Assembly: GCF_022565915.1 (NCBI RefSeq) | Contig: NZ_JAJOYX010000003.1 | Coordinates: 461,473 to 525,472, forward strand | Length of the DNA stretch: 64,000 nt | Origin: Nesterenkonia sp. LB17 | Lineage (GTDB): Bacteria; Actinomycetota; Actinomycetes; Actinomycetales; Micrococcaceae | Direction of reading: 5' to 3' | Shown: positions 34,998-44,215 of the stretch, in pieces | Numbering within the stretch: the stretch's first letter is position 1 | How the letters are laid out: the number at the start of each line of letters is the position of its first letter | Position numbers and translations under genes: made by a program | The notes under the pieces: generated by a model | The model's input: the letters and a program-made list of their open reading frames with translations, nothing else | Told to the model about the DNA's origin: nothing | Databases searched by the model: none

Positions 34998-36224
34998 ATG
35001 ACCGCGCACACCACCCGAGTCGACGTCGGCATCGTGGGCGGCGGCCCCGCAGGGCTGATGACCGCGCTGCTGCTCAAGCGACGCGGCATCTCCGCCGCCG
35101 TGATCGAGACCCGCACGAAGGACACGATCCACCACACTCAGCGTGCAGGGATCCTCGAAGCCGCCACGGTGAGCATGCTGGTGGACGCCGAAGTCGGGTC
35201 ACGAGTGCTCACCGAGGGTCATGAACACGAGGGCACGGTGCTCAGCTTCGACGGAGAGCAGCATCGCATCGACTTCCAGGCGCTGGTCGGACGCTCGGTC
35301 TGGCTCTACCCACAGAACGAGGTCTTCTTCGACCTCGCCAACGCCTGGGAACGAGAAGGCGGGGAGATCCACTGGGCCGTCACCGACACCCAGGTCCACG
35401 GGATCGAGACCACGTCGCCGCGGATCAGCTTCACCGACGCGCACGCTCAGGCACGCAGCATCGAGGCCGACCTGATCATCGGCACCGACGGGTCCCGCTC
35501 CATGTGTCGCAGGCTGATCCCCGAGGAGGTGCGCACCGACCACTTCATCTCCTACCCCTTCGCCTGGTTCGGGATCCTCTGTGAGGCCCCACCGACCGCC
35601 CCAGAGCTGATCTACGCGAACTCCGAGCTCGGCTTCGCACTGATCTCCCAGCGCAATGAGACCGTCCAGCGCATGTACTTCCAGTGCGACCCGGACACCG
35701 ATCCGGACAGCTGGTCCGAGGACGCGATCTTCGACCACATCCAGCAGGTGCTCGGCACCGAGGGCGGCGTCCAGCTCAAGCGCGGACCGATCATCGACAA
35801 GACCGTGCTGCCCTTCCGCTCCTATGTCTGTGACCCGCTCAGCCACGGCCGGCTGGCTCTGGCCGGCGATGCCGGCCACACCGTCCCGCCGACCGGGGCC
35901 AAGGGTCTGAACCTGGCCTTCGCCGATGTGCGGGTGCTGATTCCGTGCGTGGAGGAGTTCATCACCGAGCTGCGCGCCGATGCGCCCGGCCATGAAGGAG
36001 AAGCGGCCGAGACCCCGGAGTCGCTGCGTCGATACTCCCGGACTGCACTGGACCGGGTATGGAAGGCGCAGAACTTCTCCTACTGGGCGACGAACCTTCT
36101 GCACCGTCAGCCGGACGAGAACCCCTTCACCCACCGGCGTCGCCGCGGCGAGTTCGACGCGATCACCGGCTCCGTGCACGGCCAGGCCTATTTCGCGGAT
36201 TCCTACACCGGCTGGAGCGACTGA
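34998..36224 (+). CDS. pobA: 4-hydroxybenzoate 3-monooxygenase
   Basis: FAD monooxygenase turning 4-hydroxybenzoate into protocatechuate with NAD(P)H and O2. 408 residues. GIVGGGPAGLMTALLL (FAD), HTQRAGILEAATVSML, LIIGTDGSRSMCR (DG motif) and LAGDAGHTVPPTGAKGLNLA (second FAD motif) are visible. The ATG at 34998 has AAGGAGAG upstream. Product feeds pcaHG in the neighbouring operon. Confidence 0.95.
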   Translation: MTAHTTRVDVGIVGGGPAGLMTALLLKRRGISAAVIETRTKDTIHHTQRAGILEAATVSMLVDAEVGSRVLTEGHEHEGTVLSFDGEQHRIDFQALVGRSVWLYPQNEVFFDLANAWEREGGEIHWAVTDTQVHGIETTSPRISFTDAHAQARSIEADLIIGTDGSRSMCRRLIPEEVRTDHFISYPFAWFGILCEAPPTAPELIYANSELGFALISQRNETVQRMYFQCDPDTDPDSWSEDAIFDHIQQVLGTEGGVQLKRGPIIDKTVLPFRSYVCDPLSHGRLALAGDAGHTVPPTGAKGLNLAFADVRVLIPCVEEFITELRADAPGHEGEAAETPESLRRYSRTALDRVWKAQNFSYWATNLLHRQPDENPFTHRRRRGEFDAITGSVHGQAYFADSYTGWSD

Positions 36225-36259
36225 CCCTCCCGACGAGGCTCGGACCGCGAGCGCCGCGG

Positions 36260-37033
36260 CTATCTGGGCTCGAGCCGGATCGCGCCGTCGAGCCGGATGG
36301 TCTCGCCGTTGAGCATCGGGTTGGCCACGATCTGCATGACCAGCTGGGCGTAGTCCTCGGGCGCACCGAGCCGGGCGGGGTGCAGCGTCTTGGCGCGCAG
36401 CGACTCCTTGGCCTCCTCGGGCAGACCCGCCATCATGGGGGTCTCGAAGAGTCCGGGCGCGATCGTCATCACCCGGATGGCATGCCGGGCGAGCTCGCGG
36501 GCCGCCGGAAGGGTCAGCGAGGCCACTGCCCCCTTAGAGGCCGCGTAGGCGATCTGACCGATCTGACCCTCGAAGGCGGCCACCGACGCGGTGTTGATCA
36601 GCACCCCGCGCTCGCCGGCGGAGGGTTCGTTGTCCCGCATCGCGGCGGCGGCCTGCGCCATCAGGTTCACCGTGCCGCCGACGTTGACGGCGAGGACACC
36701 CATGAACTGCTCCTGGGAGAGCGGGCCGTCTCGACCCAGCAGCTTTCCCGGGGTGGCCACACCGGCGCAGCTCACGGCAACCCGCAGCGGCCCCCGCCCG
36801 GCTGCCGCAGCGACGGCCTCGCGAGAAGTGGCCGGATCCGTGATGTCCCCGGGGCAGAAGGCGGCGCGTCCACCGAGCGAGGACACGGCGTCGGCCCGCT
36901 CCGTGCTGCCCTCGGCGTCCGGGAGGTCCACGACCACCACCTGCGCGCCCGCCATGATCAGGGCCTTCGCCGTGGCATGGCCGAGGCCCGAGGCTCCTCC
37001 GCTGACGATTGCGCTGGCTCGTGTCAGTTCCAT
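36260..37033 (-). CDS. SDR-family 3-hydroxyacyl-CoA dehydrogenase
   Basis: A 257-residue classical short-chain dehydrogenase. NAD-binding SGGASGLGHATAKAL, NVGGTVN, catalytic Ser in LINTASVAAFEGQ and YxxxK as YAASKGA. It most resembles HSD17B10/2-methyl-3-hydroxybutyryl-CoA dehydrogenases, which would fit branched-chain acyl-CoA breakdown. The ATG at 37033 has AAGGAG upstream; an ATG 15 nt earlier overlaps that site. It is divergent from mmsA and convergent with pobA. Confidence 0.85.
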   Translation of the reverse strand: MELTRASAIVSGGASGLGHATAKALIMAGAQVVVVDLPDAEGSTERADAVSSLGGRAAFCPGDITDPATSREAVAAAAGRGPLRVAVSCAGVATPGKLLGRDGPLSQEQFMGVLAVNVGGTVNLMAQAAAAMRDNEPSAGERGVLINTASVAAFEGQIGQIAYAASKGAVASLTLPAARELARHAIRVMTIAPGLFETPMMAGLPEEAKESLRAKTLHPARLGAPEDYAQLVMQIVANPMLNGETIRLDGAIRLEPR

Positions 37034-37250
37034 CCGAATCTCCTTCATCGAGTTGGTTCATCCACGCTGAGCATGAGGGCAGACCTTGCATGAGGGTGAT
37101 CGCCGGGGTGGAGGGATCCACTCCCCCGGCGATGTCCACCCGGCCCAGCGCGTCCGCAATGGCGACGGTGCCGGGCTGGACCCGGTCATGATGCCTCATC
37201 CTCTGCCGATTGGAGCTCCCTGGCTCGAATACCGGTCGCAAGCTCGATAG
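37034..37250. other. Divergent intergenic region with a possible gene remnant
   Basis: No intact gene. A minus-strand frame from 37197 to about 37085 (MRHHDRVQPGTVAIADALGR and on) has a GC-rich third position like real coding sequence, but runs out of frame into the SDR gene. It may be a remnant or chance. Confidence 0.3.
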
Positions 37251-37279
37251 TTGCACTTCCAATAAGTTGAGTTTAGGCT
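37251..37279 (+). promoter_or_regulatory. mmsA promoter with ACTTCCAA element
   Basis: TTGCAC (37251-37256), 17 nt, TAGGCT (37274-37279). ACTTCCAA (37255-37262) overlaps the -35 and spacer; ACTT and AAGT form a short dyad. The same word lies in the promoter at 44111-44139. Transcription would start near 37286, giving an approximately 87-nt leader to the mmsA ATG. Confidence 0.5.
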
Positions 37280-37372
37280 AACACAGTGAGAGCTGAATCA
37301 CATGCGATACCAGGTCGATCAGCCCCTCGCCAGGCATCCCCGAGGCTGATCTCGACGCGAAGGAGCACGTCC

Positions 37373-38869
37373 ATGACGGATCTGACCCACTTCATCCACG
37401 GCAAACACATACATGGCACCTCAGGCAGGAGCCGCGAGGTCTTCAACCCGGTCCGCGGCGAAGTCACCGCCGAGGTGCCCCTGGCCAACGCCGAGGAAGT
37501 CTCCCAGGCCATCGATTCCGCCCAGGCCGCGTTCGGAGAGTGGTCGGCTCTGAACCCCCAGCGGCGCGGACGCATTCTGCTGAAGTGGGCCGACCTGATC
37601 CATACCCACCGTGATGAGCTTGCCGAGACGCTCTCCAATGAGCACGGCAAGACCTTCGACGATGCGTTGGGCGACATCCAGCGCGGCGTGGAGGTCGTGG
37701 AGTTCGGCGCCGGAGCTCCCCATCTGCTCAAGGGCGAGTTCTCCCACGACGCGGCCACCGGCATGGACATCCACAGCCTGCGCCAACCTCTCGGAGTCGT
37801 CGCCGGCATCACTCCGTTCAACTTCCCCGCCATGATTCCGCTCTGGAAAGCCGGAACCGCCCTGGCCGCGGGCAACACCTTCGTGCTGAAACCCTCGGAG
37901 CGCAACCCCTCGGTGCCGCTGCGCCTGGCCGAGCTCGCACTGGAGGCGGGCATGCCGCCCGGCACGCTGAACGTGATCAATGGGGACAAGGAATCGGTGG
38001 ACGCCCTCATCGAGGACCCCCGGGTGAAGGCCATCGGGTTCGTCGGATCCACCCCCGTCGCCCAGTCCATCTACACCGCGGCCGCCGCCCGGGGAAAACG
38101 CGCACAGTGCTTCGGCGGCGCGAAGAACCACATGGTGATCATGCCCGACGCCGATCTCGATCAGGCCGCCGACGCGTTGATCGGCGCCGGCTACGGCTCC
38201 GCCGGTGAGCGATGCATGGCCATCTCGGTCGCCGTCCCCGTCGGCGAGGCCACCGCTGAGGCGCTGCGAGCCAAGCTCCTGGAGCGCATCGAGAAGCTCG
38301 TCGTCGGACCCTCCCTGGATCCCTCCAGCGACTTCGGTCCGGTCGTGGGCGCGGACGCGAAGCAGCGGATCGAGGGCTACATCGGGCTCGGCGTCGAGGA
38401 GGGTGCTGAGCTGGTGGTGGACGGGCGCGGCGTCGTCGTCGAGGGCCACCCCGAGGGGTATTGGATCGGCGCGACGCTCTTTGATCACGTCACACCAGCG
38501 ATGCGCATCTACAAGGAGGAGATCTTTGGTCCGGTGCTGTGCATCGCACGAGCCCGGGACTATGAGGAGGCCCTGCGGCTGCCCACGGAGCACGAGTTCG
38601 GCAATGGGGTGGCGATCTTCACCCGCGACGGCGACACCGCCAGAGACTTCGCCTCCCGGGTGGAGGTGGGCATGGTCGGCGTCAATGTGCCGATCCCGGT
38701 GCCGATCGCGTATTACACCTTCGGCGGCTGGAAGGCCTCGGGATTCGGCGACCTCAATCAGCACGGTGCGGATGGACTGAAGTTCTACTCCAAGACCAAG
38801 ACGGTCAGCACGCGCTGGCCCTCCGGAACCAAAGAGGGTGCGAGCTTCATCATGCCCGAGGGGAGCTGA
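37373..38869 (+). CDS. mmsA: Methylmalonate-semialdehyde dehydrogenase (CoA-acylating)
   Basis: NAD-dependent aldehyde dehydrogenase converting methylmalonate semialdehyde to propionyl-CoA in valine catabolism. 498 residues. GITPFNFPAMIPLW, GSTPVAQSIY, and the catalytic Cys in GYGSAGERCMAISVAV near residue 280 are typical of the CoA-acylating class. A GAAGGAG sits 8 nt before the ATG. An upstream in-frame GTG at 37286 is less likely. First gene of mmsA-hydrolase-mmsB-hydratase. Confidence 0.94.
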   Translation: MTDLTHFIHGKHIHGTSGRSREVFNPVRGEVTAEVPLANAEEVSQAIDSAQAAFGEWSALNPQRRGRILLKWADLIHTHRDELAETLSNEHGKTFDDALGDIQRGVEVVEFGAGAPHLLKGEFSHDAATGMDIHSLRQPLGVVAGITPFNFPAMIPLWKAGTALAAGNTFVLKPSERNPSVPLRLAELALEAGMPPGTLNVINGDKESVDALIEDPRVKAIGFVGSTPVAQSIYTAAAARGKRAQCFGGAKNHMVIMPDADLDQAADALIGAGYGSAGERCMAISVAVPVGEATAEALRAKLLERIEKLVVGPSLDPSSDFGPVVGADAKQRIEGYIGLGVEEGAELVVDGRGVVVEGHPEGYWIGATLFDHVTPAMRIYKEEIFGPVLCIARARDYEEALRLPTEHEFGNGVAIFTRDGDTARDFASRVEVGMVGVNVPIPVPIAYYTFGGWKASGFGDLNQHGADGLKFYSKTKTVSTRWPSGTKEGASFIMPEGS

Positions 38870-38872
38870 GCG

Positions 38873-39952
38873 ATGGCCGCTGAGGTGCTCTTCGAGGCGC
38901 GCGGCACCCTCGGCGTCATCAGACTGAACCGGCCCGGGGCGATGAATGCGCTGAACCTGAACATGGTGCGACAGATGCTGCACCAGCTGCAGGAATGGCG
39001 CGATGATCCGGGCGTCTCCCAGGTGCTGGTCCTCGGCGCGGGAGACCGTGGCCTCTGCGCGGGAGGCGACGTGCGCAGCATCTACGAAGACATCCGTGCC
39101 ACTCGGGCGAGCGGCCGTGACTACTACACCACCACGGAGTTCTTCGCCACCGAGTTCCGGTTGAACCACCTGATCAGCCAGTATCCGAAGCCGTATATCG
39201 CCTTCATGGACGGAGCCACCCTGGGCGGCGGCATCGGCATCTCCGCCCACGGCCGCCACCGGGTGGTCACCGAACGCACGAGGGCCGGCATGCCCGAGAC
39301 CACCATCGGATACTTCCCGGACGTCGGCGGGACCCATCTGCTCGCCCGCTCACCGGGACGAGCGGGCCTCCACGCGGGCCTGACGGCGGGCATCTTCGGC
39401 GCCGCCGACACCATCCACCTCGGCCTGGCCGACGTGTACGTGCCCTCCGGCAAGCTGGCGGCGCTGGCGGAAGCCCTCGAGCAGGAGACGTTCGACCAGG
39501 TCAAGGCAGGCTTCACCGAGACCCCGCCGGTCGCCCCGCTGCGGTCCGCGCAGGACTGGATCGACGACGCATATTCCGCCGAGACCGCGGAAGAGATCCT
39601 CGAGCGGCTGGCGGCGTGGGGAGCGACGCACCCGGACGCGGCGCGGGCCCGAGAGGACATCCTGAGCAGGTCCCCCACCGCGCTGAAGCTGACGCTCCAC
39701 GGGATCCGCGAAGCCTCACGTCTGGAGCTGTCGGCCGCCCTGGTGCGGGAGTATGCGGCCGGGCAGCACCAGCTGCGCGGCCATGACTTCGCCGAAGGCA
39801 TCAGGGCGCAGGTCATCGACAGGGACCGCAGCCCACGGTGGGACCCGGCCACCCTGCCGGAGGTCGACGAGATGAGGATCGAGGAGCACTTCCTGCCCGG
39901 CCCACATCCGACCTTCGAGCTGTTTTCACCGATTCAGGAGGCACATTCATGA
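38873..39952 (+). CDS. 3-hydroxyisobutyryl-CoA hydrolase
   Basis: Enoyl-CoA hydratase/isomerase superfamily member of the hydrolase (HIBCH) type. 359 residues, longer than a hydratase. GDRGLCAGGDVRSIYED, MDGATLGGGIGISAHGRHRV, MPETTIGYFPDVGGTHLLAR (catalytic Glu) and DRDRSPRWDPATL near the end identify the group. Starts 3 bp after the mmsA stop; its TGA overlaps the mmsB ATG. Confidence 0.93.
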   Translation: MAAEVLFEARGTLGVIRLNRPGAMNALNLNMVRQMLHQLQEWRDDPGVSQVLVLGAGDRGLCAGGDVRSIYEDIRATRASGRDYYTTTEFFATEFRLNHLISQYPKPYIAFMDGATLGGGIGISAHGRHRVVTERTRAGMPETTIGYFPDVGGTHLLARSPGRAGLHAGLTAGIFGAADTIHLGLADVYVPSGKLAALAEALEQETFDQVKAGFTETPPVAPLRSAQDWIDDAYSAETAEEILERLAAWGATHPDAARAREDILSRSPTALKLTLHGIREASRLELSAALVREYAAGQHQLRGHDFAEGIRAQVIDRDRSPRWDPATLPEVDEMRIEEHFLPGPHPTFELFSPIQEAHS

Positions 39953-40884
39953 ACAGCACCACACACGACGTCGACACACACCCCACCGTGGCGTTCATCG
40001 GACTCGGCAACATGGGTGGCCCGATGGCCGCGAACCTCGTCCAGGCCGGTGTGCAGGTCTACGGGTTCGACCTCAGCGCCGAAGCCGTGGAGACCGCCCG
40101 CTCCAAGGGAATCGATGTCGTCACCGACCCTCTTGACGCCGTCGCGAGATCTGAGGTGGTGCTCACGATGCTGCCCTCGGGTCAGCACGTGCTCTCGGCC
40201 TATCGGGACTCACCGGGACTGCTCTCCGCGGCCAGGCCAGGGACGATCTTCCTGGACTGCTCCACCATCAACATCTCCGAGGCGCAGGAGGCTGCGGAGC
40301 TGGCCGAGCGCGCGGGATTCCGGGCCGCCGATGCACCGGTCTCCGGGGGCGTGGTCGGCGCCGAGGCCGGCAGCCTCGCGTTCATGGCCGGAGGCCGTCT
40401 CGAGGTGTTCCAGGAGGTCCTCCCGCTGTTGGAGATCATGGGCGCTCGGGTGGTCCACTGTGGCGGCAGCGGCCTGGGCCAGGCTGCGAAGCTCTGCAAC
40501 AACATGATCCTCGGCATCAGCCAGATCGCCGTGGGTGAAGCCTTCGTTCTGGGCGAAAGGCTGGGGCTGGACCACCAGGCGCTCTACGACGTCGTGTCCA
40601 ACGCGTCGGGTCAGTGCTGGGCGCTGACCACGAACTGCCCCGTCCCAGGTCCCGTGCCGACCTCCCCCGCCAACCGTGACTTCACGCCTGGCTTCGCCGG
40701 CGCCCTGATGGCCAAGGACCTCACCCTCGCCACCAACGCGTTGGACCGACAGGGGGTCGATGCGCAGCTGGGAAGACTCGCGGCGGCCATCTTCTCCGAG
40801 TTCGCCCAGGGTCCCGGGCAGCGGCAGGACTTCTCCGCCATCATCAACACCATCCGAGACAACTCCCACAACGCAGGAGCGTGA
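39949..40884 (+). CDS. mmsB: 3-hydroxyisobutyrate dehydrogenase
   Basis: Beta-hydroxyacid dehydrogenase oxidising 3-hydroxyisobutyrate to methylmalonate semialdehyde. 311 residues. FIGLGNMGGPMAANLV (NAD motif), DAPVSGGVVGAEAGSL (substrate site) and GQAAKLCNNMI containing the catalytic Lys. The ATG at 39949 has AGGAGG upstream and overlaps the previous stop (ATGA). Confidence 0.95.
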   Translation: MNSTTHDVDTHPTVAFIGLGNMGGPMAANLVQAGVQVYGFDLSAEAVETARSKGIDVVTDPLDAVARSEVVLTMLPSGQHVLSAYRDSPGLLSAARPGTIFLDCSTINISEAQEAAELAERAGFRAADAPVSGGVVGAEAGSLAFMAGGRLEVFQEVLPLLEIMGARVVHCGGSGLGQAAKLCNNMILGISQIAVGEAFVLGERLGLDHQALYDVVSNASGQCWALTTNCPVPGPVPTSPANRDFTPGFAGALMAKDLTLATNALDRQGVDAQLGRLAAAIFSEFAQGPGQRQDFSAIINTIRDNSHNAGA

Positions 40885-40887
40885 GGC

Positions 40888-41664
40888 ATGACCGAATATT
40901 CGACGATCCTGGTCTCGACCGAAGCAAGGGTCGGCAGGATCACGCTGAACCGGCCCGAATCCCTCAACGCGCTGACCACCATGATGATGGAGGAGGTCGT
41001 CCACGCCGCCGGCGTCTTCGACGCCAGCCCCGACATCGGGGCGATCCTCGTCACCGGCTCGGACAAGGCGTTCGCGGCGGGTGCCGATATCAACGAGATG
41101 TCGGAGCAGGACCATCCGGGGATGTATGCCGCGGACTGGTTCCGCCGCTGGGATGACTTCACCCGCCTGCGCACCCCGATCGTGGCTGCCGTGAACGGCT
41201 ACGCCCTGGGCGGCGGGTGTGAGCTCGCGATGATGGCCGACGTCATCGTGGCCGGAGAAGGTGCGAGGTTCGGTCAGCCCGAGATCAACCTGGGGGTCAT
41301 CCCGGGGATGGGCGCCTCCCAGCGGCTCACCCGATCGGTCGGGAAGGCCAAGGCGATGGATATGATCCTCACCGGGAGGCACATCCACGCCGATGAAGCC
41401 GAGCGCATCGGCCTGGTCTCACGAGTCGTGGCAGACGAAGACACGGTCGCGGAAGCCACCAAGGTCGCTGAGCTGATCGCCTCGAAATCCAAGCCGGCTG
41501 CGCAGATGGGCAAGGAGGCCGTGGGTGCGGCCTTCGACTCCACGCTGCATCAGGGCCTTGCGTTCGAGCGGCGGATGTTCCATTCGCTGTTCTCACTCGA
41601 GGATCAGTCCGAAGGCATGAGCGCGTTCATCCAGAAGCGCGAACCTCAGTGGAGGCATCGCTGA
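40888..41664 (+). CDS. Enoyl-CoA hydratase
   Basis: A 258-residue crotonase. Oxyanion-hole residues lie in [11 protein letters not shown] and [15 protein letters not shown]; both catalytic glutamates are present (GGGCE and [14 protein letters not shown]). In this cluster it probably hydrates methacrylyl-CoA to 3-hydroxyisobutyryl-CoA. Starts 3 bp after mmsB. Confidence 0.92.
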   Translation: MTEYSTILVSTEARVGRITLNRPESLNALTTMMMEEVVHAAGVFDASPDIGAILVTGSDKAFAAGADINEMSEQDHPGMYAADWFRRWDDFTRLRTPIVAAVNGYALGGGCELAMMADVIVAGEGARFGQPEINLGVIPGMGASQRLTRSVGKAKAMDMILTGRHIHADEAERIGLVSRVVADEDTVAEATKVAELIASKSKPAAQMGKEAVGAAFDSTLHQGLAFERRMFHSLFSLEDQSEGMSAFIQKREPQWRHR

Positions 41665-41673
41665 CCCGGCGGT

Positions 41674-42180
41674 TCAGGACGGGAAGTCGCCCGCTCGCTG
41701 GCGGAAGTTCGCCAAGATGGTGTTCAGCTGGTCGATCTCCTGCGACTCGAACCCGGTGCGCTCAAAGAGCTGCTCATTGAGCGCCTTGGTCGCCTGTTCG
41801 GCCACCTGCTTGCCCTCCGGGGTGAGCACCAGGAGCATTGCGCGCCGGTCAGAGTCATGCGGCTCGCGGCGCACCAGACCCGCCGACTCCAGCCGGTCGA
41901 CGGCGTTGGTGATCGACGTCGGATGGACCTGCAGCAGCTGGCTGGCCTTGTTCATCGGCAGCCGCTCTTCTCGGGAGAACCCCAGCAGCGCGAGCACCTC
42001 ATAGCGGGCGAAGGTCAGCTTGAACGGCTTCAGGATGTCCCGTGCTCGCGCCAAGAGGATCTGCTGCGTCCGCATGATTGCGGTGACCGCCGCTGCGGGG
42101 GCGGCCGCGGACGTCCATCCCTGCCGCTCCCAGTTCTTCTGGATCTCAGCGATCGGGTCCTTGGCAAGCGGGGGGTGCAT
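41674..42180 (-). CDS. MarR-family regulator
   Basis: A 168-residue winged-helix regulator. HTH and wing at about residues 75-115 (MNKASQLLQVHPTSITNAVD, then VRREPHDSDRRAMLLVLT). It is convergent with the hydratase gene and lies inside the branched-chain acyl-CoA cluster, so it is the best local candidate for binding the ACTTCCAA elements at 37255 and 44118. Effector unknown, perhaps an acyl-CoA. Confidence 0.9.
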   Translation of the reverse strand: MHPPLAKDPIAEIQKNWERQGWTSAAAPAAAVTAIMRTQQILLARARDILKPFKLTFARYEVLALLGFSREERLPMNKASQLLQVHPTSITNAVDRLESAGLVRREPHDSDRRAMLLVLTPEGKQVAEQATKALNEQLFERTGFESQEIDQLNTILANFRQRAGDFPS

Positions 42181-42317
42181 GTAGGCGTCTCCTCTTCCGT
42201 GCTCGGTCCGACCATTGTGGGGATGGACCGGAGTTTATCTGGGAATCATCTGATGTCGGACCTGCGCCGAGGGCTGAGGCCTCACCGTGGCCCCGGCTCT
42301 GGCTCAGGCGGGCAGCG
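42181..42317. other. Spacer between marR and acyl-CoA synthetase
   Basis: Contains the marR promoter region. No palindrome comparable to the ACTTCCAA element was seen. Confidence 0.3.
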
Positions 42318-44069
42318 TCATGGGCGCCTCAGTCCCAGATCGGCTTCTCGGTACTCCACCCCGAATCCCTCCAGTCCCTCACTGGCTTCGGCGCGCCGCT
42401 CCTCTGCCTGGCGCAGCTGGACCCGCCGGATCTTCCCCGAGATCGTCTTCGGAAGCTCCGCGAACTCGATGCGCCGGATCCGTTTATAGGGCGCCAGCTT
42501 GTTCAGCGCGAACTGGAGGATCTCCGCCGCGGTGGCCTCGTTCGGCTCCCACCCGGAGGCCAGCGTCACGTACGCCTTGGGAACCGCCAACCGCAGCTCA
42601 TCCGGTGCGGGCACGATCGCGGCTTCCACCACGGCAGGGTGCTCGATGAGCACGGATTCCAACTCGAACGGTGAGACCTTGTAGTCGCTGGACTTGAAGA
42701 CGTCATCGGCCCGTCCCACGTAGGTGATGACGCCGTTGCCGTCACGGGAGGCGATGTCCCCCGTGTGGTAGTAGCCATCGCGGAAGACCTCGGCGTTCTT
42801 CTCCTCCGCGCCGTAATACCCCTTCATCAGACCGACCGGCCTCGGGTCGAGGGCGAGACAGATCTCCCCCTCCTCGGCCTCCTCACCCGACACCGGGTCG
42901 ATCAGGGCGACGTCGAATCCCGGCAGCGGGACACCCATGGCGCCGAACTTCACCCGCCGGCCCGGAGTGTTGGCGATCTGCAGCGAGGACTCGGTCTGTC
43001 CGAAGCCATCGCGGATCGTGCACCCCCACGCCCGCTGGACCTGTTCGATGACCTCCGGGTTCAACGGCTCTCCGGCCGAGACCGTGACGCGCGGTGGATT
43101 CTTCAACTGCGCGAGGTCCGCCTTGATGAGCATCCGCCAGACCGTGGGCGGGGCGCAGAAGCTCGTGACCCCGGCGTCGTCCATGGACCGCATCAGCGCC
43201 GCGGCGTCGAACTTGCTGAAGTTGTACAGGAAGATGGTCGCCTCCGCGATCCACGGCGCGAAGAAGTTCGACCACGCGTGCTTGGCCCAGCCCGGCGAAG
43301 AGACGTTCAGATGCACATCGCCGGGCTCGAGCCCGATCCAGTACAGGGTTGAGAGGTGCCCCACCGGGTACGAGGTGTGCGTATGCTCGACCAGCTTCGG
43401 CTTCGACGTCGTGCCGGAGGTGAAGTACAGCAGCATCGTCTCATCAGCGGCAGTCGGCACGACCTGCTCCAACTCCGGTGAGGCCGCGTAGGCCTCCTGG
43501 TACGAGTGGACGGTGCGGCCCGACACCGCAGGCCGCACCGCTGCCTGCCGATCGGCGTACACGCCCGGCACGTGGATGAGCGCATAGTCACCCTCGACCT
43601 GCGTGAACTTCCGCAGCGTCTCGGAATCTCCGACGATCCAGCTCGCTTCGGCCCGACCGACTCGGTCCTGCAGGTCGTGTGGGCCCATCTGAGTCGTGGT
43701 GGGGATCAGCACAGCACCGAGCTTGATCGCGCCGAGCATCGTCTCCCACAGCTCGACCTGGTTGCCGAGGATCAGGATGATGCGGTCGCCTCGCCTCACC
43801 CCGATGCTGGTCAGCCAGTTGGCCACTCGATTGGAGTCTTCGCGCAGCTGCGCGAAGGTGCGGGTGAGCCGAGACCCATCTTCTTCCATGATCACCAGCG
43901 CGTCCTGACCCGATCGTTCGGGGCTCTTCGCCACCTGATCGAACCAGTCGAAGCCGAAGTTGAAATGCGTGAACCGAGGCCAGCGGAAATCCCGGCGCGC
44001 GCGCTCCCAGTCCTGCTGGGCACCGACGAGCTGGTCCCGAGCTGCGCGGAACTCTTCGGTCACTGTCAT
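42318..44069 (-). CDS. AMP-forming acyl-CoA synthetase
   Basis: A 583-residue ANL-superfamily ligase. YFTSGTTSKPKLVEHTH is the P-loop-like motif near 225; the GFGQTES motif and YHTGDIASRD (A7/A8) follow, with the C-terminal LPKTISGKIRR Lys motif. It is of the medium/branched-chain or benzoate-like ACSM group. By context it may activate isobutyrate or another branched acid. GAGGAG before the ATG. Its promoter contains the ACTTCCAA element. Confidence 0.88.
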   Translation of the reverse strand: MTVTEEFRAARDQLVGAQQDWERARRDFRWPRFTHFNFGFDWFDQVAKSPERSGQDALVIMEEDGSRLTRTFAQLREDSNRVANWLTSIGVRRGDRIILILGNQVELWETMLGAIKLGAVLIPTTTQMGPHDLQDRVGRAEASWIVGDSETLRKFTQVEGDYALIHVPGVYADRQAAVRPAVSGRTVHSYQEAYAASPELEQVVPTAADETMLLYFTSGTTSKPKLVEHTHTSYPVGHLSTLYWIGLEPGDVHLNVSSPGWAKHAWSNFFAPWIAEATIFLYNFSKFDAAALMRSMDDAGVTSFCAPPTVWRMLIKADLAQLKNPPRVTVSAGEPLNPEVIEQVQRAWGCTIRDGFGQTESSLQIANTPGRRVKFGAMGVPLPGFDVALIDPVSGEEAEEGEICLALDPRPVGLMKGYYGAEEKNAEVFRDGYYHTGDIASRDGNGVITYVGRADDVFKSSDYKVSPFELESVLIEHPAVVEAAIVPAPDELRLAVPKAYVTLASGWEPNEATAAEILQFALNKLAPYKRIRRIEFAELPKTISGKIRRVQLRQAEERRAEASEGLEGFGVEYREADLGLRRP

Positions 44070-44110
44070 GGCGCTCCTCCTCGAGGTCTGTGTGATTCTG
44101 GTCACTCTAG

Positions 44111-44139
44111 AATATACTTGGAAGTCATATAGTTGGTAA
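44111..44139 (-). promoter_or_regulatory. Acyl-CoA synthetase promoter with ACTTCCAA element
   Basis: On the minus strand TTACCA (44139-44134), 17 nt, TATATT (44116-44111). ACTTCCAA (44125-44118) lies in the spacer within an imperfect TATA...TATA dyad. It could also control the divergent acyl-CoA dehydrogenase gene. Confidence 0.5.
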
Positions 44140-44215
44140 AGATGCAGTTTTACGTGCAGTGACATGGCGGCCCGCCCACCCAGCCCCGGATCCGCCGGAT
44201 GACAAGGAGACCTCG

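Noticed and set aside
37421..39337. 638-codon minus-strand frame over mmsA and the hydrolase
   Set aside because: Antisense to recognisable enzymes with ribosome sites and overlapping starts.
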